From Nephromyces sp. MM_2019 (lineage: Eukaryota > Apicomplexa > Aconoidasida > Nephromycida): 14,733 nt of DNA. Location: contig JADHZB010001670.1 in the NCBI GenBank assembly GCA_015657535.1, positions 1 to 14,733 on the forward strand, read 5' to 3'. A model generated the notes under the pieces. It did not search any database. It was not told where the DNA came from and worked only from the letters and a program-made list of their open reading frames with translations. The stretch's first letter is position 1. The number at the start of each line of letters is the position of its first letter. A program made the position numbers and the translations under genes. This document shows positions 9,320 through 14,733 of the stretch, one piece after another.

Positions 9320-9816
9320 GCTTCATTCTGTGTGTGTTTTCCCTTTCTCTTAAAATTTCCTCTTATGCCTTTGCCATGTTACTGCATTTACTGCTGAATT
9401 TTGTTTTTTCTTTTGTTTTGTTCGCTTTTGGGAAAAAATTTCTCGGTTTTCGGTGTACTTACACTCACTTTTGTTAGGGGAGGTAGCTAGAATTTCATTT
9501 CTAACGTGAGAAATTCGCCTCCTTAGAAAGCCGCTATGACAATCCCCTGAAGAAGGGAATCTTTGGGGAAAGGAAGGGTTGTAAGCCTAAAAATATCGCA
9601 ATTTTCCGCCCTTTTTTTCTGTTTCTTTAATATACTTTTTTTTCGAGGAATCTCAGAATTTTCTGCTTTCCTCTTCAACACTCCCTTAGCTCACACTTTT
9701 GGTTCTTTTTTGAATGTTTTCAGAGCTTAAGATGCTCTATTAAGCTTTGATTTCCTTGCTTGCCAGAGCTTTTCCCTGTGTGCTTCTATCGGAAAATATA
9801 CCTTTAATTTGTAAAG
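9320..9816 (+). promoter_or_regulatory. TOP2 upstream / 5' leader region, pyrimidine-rich
   Basis: The 500 bases before the TOP2 start codon are rich in T and C on the + strand, with repeated TTTTTTCT and CTTTTC tracts. No TATA-type box or known motif stands out. A possible hairpin lies at 9479-9522. An in-frame TAA at 9805-9807 shows that translation does not start further upstream in this exon. The transcription start cannot be placed. Confidence 0.35.
9479..9522 (+). other. Imperfect inverted repeat upstream of TOP2
   Basis: GGAGG (9479-9483) pairs with CCTCC (9518-9522), and GAATTTC (9490-9496) pairs with GAAATTC (9510-9516), with a 13-nt loop. The two helices are separated by six unpaired bases on the left and one on the right. 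It might be a DNA operator-like site or an RNA hairpin in the leader; no known element matches. Confidence 0.35.
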
Positions 9817-10078
9817 ATGTTGGAGGTGAATTCTTATAGTGAAGTAGGGCTAGAGGCTCCCTCTAGGCCTAGCGTAGGTGCAGCACACAAGCAAAAAAAG
9901 AAGACGATTGAGCAGCGCTATCAAAAGAAGAGTCAGCTCGAGCACATCCTACTTCGTCCTGATTCCTACGTCGGATCTACTGAGTTTCATCAGCAAAATC
10001 TATGGGTTTGGGATAAAGAAAAGGAGCGGATGGTGCAAAGAAATATCAGTTTTGTTCCAGGGCTCTACAAGATCTTTG
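9817..10078 (+). CDS. TOP2: TOP2 exon 1
   Basis: It encodes residues 1-87 and the first base of Asp88. After MLEVNSYSEV and a Ser/Pro/Lys-rich leader, KKTIEQRYQKKSQLEHILL starts the conserved fold. The exon ends VPGLYKIF before the donor GTGTGTGTGC at 10079. The open frame runs on to a TAG in the intron (GVCAYWIH), which is not family sequence. Confidence 0.95.
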
Positions 10079-13000
10079 GTGTGTGTGCTTATTGGATTCA
10101 TTAGACTTATAAGAGGGATTGTGGCTGCTTTATTTTTTAAAGTGCGAAGCTTTCATGATGTGTGTGTGTGTGTGTTTTTTTTTTTTTTTGAAGTATTTAG
10201 CTTATATAGCATACGTTCATCATGATAAGCCTTTTTTGATAGAGAGAAAGCTCATTATATATGTGCGTAGAAAATGGTATGTGTGAAGATGCAAGGATGA
10301 ATGTGTGAAGATATGTTGGTGAATTTCTGGAGATGTAGGTATGAATATGTGTGTGTGTCTACCTTTAGAGATTAATCCCCTTGGTTTTCACAAAGAGTTG
10401 AAAATTTTGGAGTTTTTTCTTTATATATGAATGTGTGTGCATTTAAAGAGGATTCCTCATATAACCTACTGCAATAGCTCTTGGTAATAACTTTGTGTGG
10501 AGTACTTGGTGTGTTGTGGTTGGAATCGCTCCTAAAAGTTACGAAAAAAACACCTTCTAGATGAGGAAAAATGCCTGCTAAAGAAGGGCAATACAGTAGG
10601 AATCTCCGCCAAAAAAATAAGAAGATGCAGAATCGACATTTCTCTGTGAAAAAGCGCTTGGCGTGTGCAAAGATAGTTTTTTTTATGAGTAATTTTATGG
10701 TCTTTTGAGTTTTTGCATCCTTGTCTGTAAAATCTATGAATCTGTGAGCAGGAGTGTGTTACCTAAGTGATCTTCAATGTGTGTTTTCTCATATAGACTT
10801 TTTGCTTTTCTTGGTTTCAGCCGCTGTGTGTTTGTGTGTGCTATACCGGCCTATGCTTTCATGTCAAAGATTTTGTGCAGCTGGGTGTTCTAAATGCTAC
10901 TGTGTGTGCAGGCTTTCTACTTGTGGTTTTGCTATTCCACTTAGCTCTTATCTGTAGCCCCATATACCTTTTGAACTTGGTGCGTTCTGTGTGTGCTGCT
11001 TGTAGACTCGTCTCATCCCTATGAAGCTACAGCACACTCTCCCATCTCTGTGTGTGTAGGCATGCCACTTGCAAACCTTCTCCTTTTCTCTGTGAATTTA
11101 GAACGCAAGCCCCTCCCTGTGTCTGTGTGTGCAGCAGTACCACCCGAAAAGTCTCCCCTCGTCACCTCTTTCTGTCTGTTCATACTACTCATCCTTCACG
11201 CTCAATTCTTCCTCTTCTTCAACAAAACATCCAATTTTTTTGTGAAAAATGCGTTTAGATGAGATTCTAGTGAATGCTGCTGATGTTAAGGCTAGAGAAG
11301 TGCAGACTACCGAACAGTCTGGAGGAGCAAAGAAGATGAAGATGACAGCTATAAAGGTAGATCTTGATGTAGAAGAAAGGTGTGTGTCGATTTGGAATGA
11401 TGGAGAGGGTATACCTATAGAGATTCATAAGGAGCATAACATCTACGTCCCAGAGCTTATATTTGGGCATCTTTTAACCTCTGATAACTACGATGATAGC
11501 GATCTTAGGGTAACTGGTGGAAGGAATGGATATGGAGCGAAGCTAACAAACATTTTCTCAGACACTTTCACGGTGGAATGTGGAGATGCTCAAAGAAAAC
11601 GGTAAAATCCGGTGGGAAGAAGGGGTGAAATGAAGGTTTTTGTGGGGAGGAGAAAGCATGTGTGGAGTGTACATACACCTGTAGGGATATTACGATGTAT
11701 CTGAGCAGCAGATTGATGGATTGATGTGGTGTGTGTGTGTGAAATGGGGTGTTTCGGTTCTTTTCTGGTGTATTGTAGATATGCTGGTAGTCGTGTGATG
11801 GGGTAGGAAGTGGTCTGGCAGATTTCTTGTGTGTTGTATGTGAAAGCGGCTTTTTTTGCGCCTCAAAATGTGCCTACACTGATAACTCTAGTTTGATGAA
11901 GCCGAGAAGCAGTTTTGCAGATTTGCGCGTGGTGTATTTGAAAGCTGTTGCTTTTTCCTCCCCTGTGGTGTACATACACTGTTACTTCAAAGGCAAATTT
12001 TTTCATTTGCTTTAGATTTGAATAGATTCTCCCTGCTATTCCATTTTTCTATACATTTGCTGCCTTTTTTTCTTTGAGGATTTCAGACATGCGATTTCAA
12101 TGAATTTTTTAGGTTTTGTGTAATCCACGTGATGTAGATAAAGGAGAAAGAACAGTGTATGTACACCGCTGTATATATATATATGGTAATAGCTCTATTG
12201 GTTTGCTGTTGTCCTCTCGTTTCGATTCTGGAAAATCAGTTTAAGCTGCTTGTATCTTGTACTTTGATTTTTTCTGCTTACGGAATTTGACGTTTTCTTT
12301 GGGTTTTTCACTGTTTCATCTATACCATCCTAGGCGTTTCAAGATGACTTGGAATGATAATATGCAGAAGAAGGGTAAAGTCTCTGTCAAAGAATATGGT
12401 GGGGAAGACTTTGTTAAGGTTACTTTCAAACCGGATTTCCCAAAGTTTGGAATGACAGGGTTAGTTGTATGTGTTAGCAGGAGATTGAAGCGTGAGCCGA
12501 TAAGTGTGTGTATTAGTTATTTTCAGTATGTTCCCGTATGTGTGTTATTTTTATTTCACTTGTTTTTGTGTGTTTCTTCATCTAAAAAATCATTTCATAG
12601 TATAAGCGAGTGGTATTTAATAATTCGGAATCTCTTTGTAGACTGTGTGTGTGGATTTCTTGTTGCTTCCATATTTTTCTTTTAAGTTTGCCCTAACTCT
12701 TTAATGTGTTTGCTCTCATACAATTTCACTTCTTCCTCATTGAAGTTTACGTCATTTTGTCCAGTTTTTTGCTTCCATCAGTCTTCTCGGTTTGCTTAGA
12801 AAGTCAAGTTCTCTGCCTCTTCTTCTTTTTTTTTCACTTTCATGACTCTTTTCAATTTCGTAAAAAGTGGGTTTCTGTGGCAGATTTGATGATGACATCG
12901 TCGCACTAATCATGAAGCGAGTATACGATGTTGCCGGCACTTCTGGTGTGCGAGTATTCTTCAATGGAAAACGTCTGATGGTGAAAGACTTCAAAAGTTA

Positions 13001-13854
13001 CGTCAACTTATATTTTGATCCTCCCAGGTAGCGAAGAGTTGATGTTTTTTGTGGGTTTCTGTAGAGTTTACGTTTTGGAGTTTGTAGGAAGAGAGAAAAG
13101 ACTGAGTTTGGCTTGAAGATGATGCGAAGGTGGTTGTGTATGTATGGGTTTGGTTTTGTGTGTGTGTGGGTTTGAATTTGAGTTTGTGTGGGTTTACGTG
13201 TGTGTATGGATTTGCGCGTGTGTGTGCATGGGTTTGCATGTGCGGGTGTTTGTACTGATATCTCTCTGCGTATAACCTCTCACTTTTTGTGTGTGTCTGT
13301 TTTGTGTGTGTATAAGTTTGTTAGAGGATGATGAGTTTTCAAGGTTGATTCTGGTGTTTGAAGCTTTTAATTGAGGTGGTTGTGAGTTTTTGTTGGTTAG
13401 TTAGGGTGTGCGAGGTTTTGAAAGGGGGGGTGAAGGAGAATGGAGGCCGGTGGAGGGGTGTGAGGGAGGTTAGCTGCAGGTTTAGTGGAAGATGCCTTTT
13501 TGGAAGGGTGGAAGGGAGTTGAGGGGGGCTGAAGAGAGTTGTGGGGGGTCGAGGAGGTTGAAGAGGGTTGCGGGAGTTTGAGGGGGGTTGATTGGGTTGA
13601 GGGGGTTGAGGGGCGGTTAGTTGCGCGGTTGAGGAGATGTGAGGGGGGTGGTGGAGTGGTGGCCTCTTTGATGTTTTGGGAAGGGGGGGTGATAAATTCT
13701 TTGCTACCAATAACACCTGATAAAGCTACCACCACCACCTTATATACTATAAATTTGACATTGTGCAGCTCAGAAGGAGATTCCTCAGCGAATGATGAAA
13801 TTGTGAAGATTCACGAGAAGCAGTGGAGATGGGAGGTGATGATTTGTCAGTCAG
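9817..13854 (+). CDS. TOP2: DNA topoisomerase II, N-terminal 320 residues (3'-partial, five exons)
   Basis: This is a type IIA topoisomerase, which cuts one DNA duplex, passes another through with ATP and religates; it acts in the nucleus in replication and chromosome segregation. Five exons join in frame over GT-AG introns. The start is the ATG at 9817, 12 nt after an in-frame TAA. Residues 1-29 are a poorly conserved basic leader. KKSQLEHILLRPDSYVGS (37-54) is the ATPase strap; VPGLYKIFDEILVNAAD (80-96) carries the catalytic Glu89 and Mg-binding Asn93; NDGEGIP (134-140) and GGRNGYGAK (174-182) are ATP-binding GHKL motifs. MTWNDNM and DDDIVALI follow, then the start of the transducer (WRWEV). 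Cleavage-reunion and C-terminal domains lie beyond the window, since the family runs about 1,200-1,600 residues. A 12-residue insertion after the N-box is noted separately. Confidence 0.96.
10159..10189 (+). repeat. (TG)8 then T15 microsatellite
   Basis: Eight TG steps are followed directly by fifteen T residues, 80 nt into TOP2 intron 1. It is likely to vary in length between isolates. Confidence 0.9.
10824..11134 (+). repeat. Five spaced CTGTGTGTG words in TOP2 intron 1
   Basis: CTGTGTG-type words occur at 10824, 10900, 10987, 11048 and about 11117, at intervals of 76, 87, 61 and roughly 70 bp. Several continue as GCAG or TAG, so each resembles a 3' splice site. The surrounding sequence has diverged, and the spacing is only loosely regular. 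Confidence 0.45.
11259..11601 (+). CDS. TOP2: TOP2 exon 2
   Basis: It starts after TGCGTTTAG, where AT completes GAT (Asp88), and encodes EILVNAAD, an insertion rich in Gln, Glu and Lys, then SIWNDGEGIP, YVPELIFGHLLTS, VTGGRNGYGAKLTNIFS and FTVECGD. It ends with CG of a split Arg codon before donor GTAAAA at 11602. This exon holds nearly all nucleotide-binding residues. An ATG at 11249 lies in the intron and is not the start. Confidence 0.96.
11817..11990 (+). repeat. Imperfect tandem duplication, about 100-bp period
   Basis: GGCAGATTTCTTGTGTG at 11817 is echoed by TGCAGATTTGCGCGTGG at 11916, and both go on through GTAT, GTGAAAGC or TTGAAAGC and a T tract. TACACTGATAACTC at 11875 is echoed by TACACTGTTACTTC at 11975. 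Offsets are 99 and 100 bp. Confidence 0.6.
11967..12167. repeat. 17-nt perfect inverted repeat, 167-nt spacer
   Basis: GGTGTACATACACTGTT at 11967-11983 is the exact reverse complement of AACAGTGTATGTACACC at 12151-12167. The core GTGTACATACAC occurs a third time, direct, at 11668-11679. In pre-mRNA the two arms could pair and loop out 167 nt of intron 2. Confidence 0.75.
12334..12459 (+). CDS. TOP2: TOP2 exon 3
   Basis: It follows CATCCTAG; the first G completes CGG (Arg202). It encodes RFKMTWNDNMQKKGK, then YGGEDFVKVTFKPDFPKFGM, ending in the first two bases of Gly244 before donor GTTAGT at 12460. The TW-DNM block and the phenylalanine/lysine pattern after it are characteristic of eukaryotic TOP2. 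Confidence 0.94.
12460..12883 (+). other. TOP2 intron 3, 424 nt, phase 2
   Basis: Donor GTTAGT, acceptor CTGTGGCAG. This is the shortest intron seen. It is pyrimidine-rich on the + strand with few TG runs and no repeat structure that I can see. The long open frame through it (12257-12685) is exon 3 read into intron. Confidence 0.88.
12884..13027 (+). CDS. TOP2: TOP2 exon 4
   Basis: The first A completes GGA (Gly244). It encodes FDDDIVALIMKRVYDVAG, then VRVFFNGKRLMVKDFKSYV, and ends YFDPP plus two bases of a Ser codon, before donor GTAGCG at 13028. It covers the end of the GHKL domain and its link to the transducer. Confidence 0.94.
13130..13325 (+). repeat. TG-rich simple sequence
   Basis: Irregular TGTGTG, TGGGTTTG and GCGTGTG steps dominate the + strand. 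It resembles the tract at 207-345 in the AACS intron, so this TG bias on the sense strand is shared by introns of both genes. Confidence 0.7.
13404..13690 (+). repeat. G-run-rich degenerate repeat with quadruplex potential
   Basis: Short words such as GAGGGGGTTGA, GAGGGTTG and GAGGTTG are repeated irregularly. At 13565-13613 six runs of three or more G are separated by short loops. The tightest set is 13582-13587, 13594-13596, 13601-13605 and 13610-13613, with loops of 6, 4 and 4, which meets the usual G-quadruplex pattern on the sense (RNA-like) strand. Confidence 0.75.
13769..13854 (+). CDS. TOP2: TOP2 exon 5 (last in window)
   Basis: The first C completes AGC (Ser292). It encodes SEGDSSANDEIVKIHEKQWR followed by WEVMICQS and one base of the next codon, before the strong donor GTAAGC at 13855. 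WRWEV opens the transducer domain. The SEGDSSANDE stretch is a variable acidic loop. The next exon, expected to begin the SFVN-type segment, lies outside the window. Confidence 0.9.
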
Positions 13855-14204
13855 GTAAGCAAGAAGAGGAGCTACACACACGACATGCACACTGCACACG
13901 TCCACGCACATATGCACCCACCCAGGCACACCCCCAAACAAACACAGACGTAGCCATGAGCATTCTCTATGAGAAGATAATCTCATATAAGTCATGGTGC
14001 GAGCTTGTTTTTTATGTGTCTAAAGATATACACCCGAATTTACAAACGCTTGCACACGCACACACACTCAAACATGCGCATTTATACGTATAAATAAAGG
14101 GGCATAGGCACACGTAAAAACACGCAAAAACACGCACTAGCACACTGTCACACACCAAAGCATCCTCGCACGCGCCAGGAACTACTCATGCACCAACCCG
14201 ACCA
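13855..14204 (+). other. TOP2 intron 5, 5' part, CA-rich
   Basis: After donor GTAAGC the + strand becomes rich in CA (ACACACG, GCACAC, CACGCAC words), the complement of the bias in the earlier introns. I see no exon: the expected next TOP2 block is not present in any + frame up to the minisatellite. Confidence 0.75.
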
Positions 14205-14733
14205 TACACCAACACACACACCTACTGACATAAACTAACACACACACCAGCTGACATAAACTAACACACACACCAGCTGACATAAACTAACACACACACC
14301 AGCTGACATAAACTAACACACACACCAGCTGACATAAACTAACACACACACCAGCTGACATAAACTAACACACACACCAGCTGACATAAACTAACACACA
14401 CACCAACTGACATAAACTAACACACACCAGCTGACATAAACTAACACACACCAGCTGACATACACTAACACACACACCAGCTGACATAAACTAACACACA
14501 CACCAGCTGACATAAACTAACACACACACCAGCTGACATAAACTAACACACACACCAACTGACATACACCAACACACACACCAGCTGACATAAACTAACA
14601 CACACCAACTGACATACACCAACACACGCACCAGCTGACATAAACTAACACACACACCAGCTGACATAAACTAACACACGCACCTACTGACATAAACTAA
14701 CACACACCAACTGACATAAACTAACACACACCA
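14205..14733 (+). repeat. 26-bp minisatellite array, 20 copies counted, open at right edge
   Basis: The word CTGACATA starts at 14225, 14251, 14277, 14303, 14329, 14355, 14381, 14407, 14431, 14455, 14481, 14507, 14533, 14559, 14585, 14609, 14635, 14661, 14687 and 14711. Most units are 26 bp (CTGACATAAACTAACACACA plus CACCAG); four are 24 bp, having lost one CA step. Variants include CCAACTGAC, CCTACTGAC, CATACACC and ACACGCACC. The array lies in TOP2 intron 5. Confidence 0.95.

Larger units (their letters stand above)
10079..11258 (+). other. TOP2 intron 1, 1180 nt, phase 1
   Basis: The donor is part of a TG run (GTGTGTGTGC). The acceptor is TGCGTTTAG. The intron holds (TG)8 followed by T15 at 10159-10189 and a series of CTGTGTGTG words between 10824 and 11134. 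Open frames at 10754-11262 are Cys/Val/Leu-rich by-products of TG and pyrimidine content. Confidence 0.88.
11602..12333 (+). other. TOP2 intron 2, 732 nt, phase 2
   Basis: Donor GTAAAA, acceptor CATCCTAG. It contains an approximately 100-bp tandem duplication (11817-11990) and a 17-nt perfect inverted repeat (11967-11983 with 12151-12167), followed closely by a TATATATATATATGG run at 12171-12186. No coding sequence is seen. Confidence 0.88.
13028..13768 (+). other. TOP2 intron 4, 741 nt, phase 2, TG- then G-rich
   Basis: Donor GTAGCG, acceptor ATTGTGCAG. The first half (about 13130-13325) is TG-rich, and the second half (13404-13690) is a G-run-rich degenerate repeat. Large open frames on both strands here come from this low complexity and are not genes. 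Confidence 0.87.

Noticed and set aside
11249..11251. ATG just before TOP2 exon 2 as a start codon
   Set aside because: It lies upstream of the acceptor TTTAG; starting here would lose the conserved strap encoded by exon 1.
10754..11262. Overlapping Cys/Leu-rich + frames, some signal-peptide-like
   Set aside because: They lie in TOP2 intron 1, overlap in different frames and derive from TG and pyrimidine tracts.
13339..13738. Pro-rich minus-strand frames over 100 residues
   Set aside because: They are the complement of the G-rich intronic repeat and two overlap in different frames.
14205..14733. CRISPR array or telomere
   Set aside because: Units are contiguous with no unique spacers, the sequence is eukaryotic, and the unit is not a telomeric repeat.

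Overview
The window is nuclear DNA of an intron-rich eukaryote. Two conserved proteins can be read only by joining exons across GT-AG introns, and every join keeps the reading frame. The exons are small, the introns run from about 0.4 to 1.6 kb, and non-coding DNA is full of TG/CA microsatellites, poly-T runs and imperfect tandem duplications. A protist is most likely. An apicomplexan or other alveolate is my guess from overall character only, and it is weakly held.

Layout on the + strand: (1) 1-3449 holds the 3' end of an acetoacetyl-CoA synthetase gene (AACS). Its last three coding exons are 513-666, 1505-1596 and 3191-3449, and they end at a TGA stop. (2) 3450-9816 is a 6.4-kb stretch with no gene I can recognise. 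It contains a small GC- and CpG-rich open frame (6537-6710) next to a 25-bp minisatellite, several imperfect tandem duplications, and possible but unproven minus-strand exons near 3810-4051. (3) 9817-14733 holds the 5' part of a DNA topoisomerase II gene (TOP2). Five exons (9817-10078, 11259-11601, 12334-12459, 12884-13027, 13769-13854) encode the first 320 residues: the whole GHKL ATPase domain and the first part of the transducer. The gene continues beyond the window. Its fifth intron contains a 26-bp minisatellite of 20 counted copies that runs off the right edge.

The two genes lie head to tail, and nothing in the sequence ties them functionally. AACS activates acetoacetate to acetoacetyl-CoA for cytosolic lipid or sterol precursor metabolism. 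TOP2 passes one DNA duplex through another using ATP.

The most notable observations are: introns rich in TG on the sense strand up to TOP2 exon 5, then a switch to CA-rich sequence after it; a TOP2 splice donor embedded in a TG repeat; a G-run cluster that could form a quadruplex; a 17-nt perfect inverted repeat in TOP2 intron 2; an AACS C-terminus that looks more bacterial than animal; and recurrent 65-100-bp tandem duplications. I found no clear evidence of a new multi-gene system.
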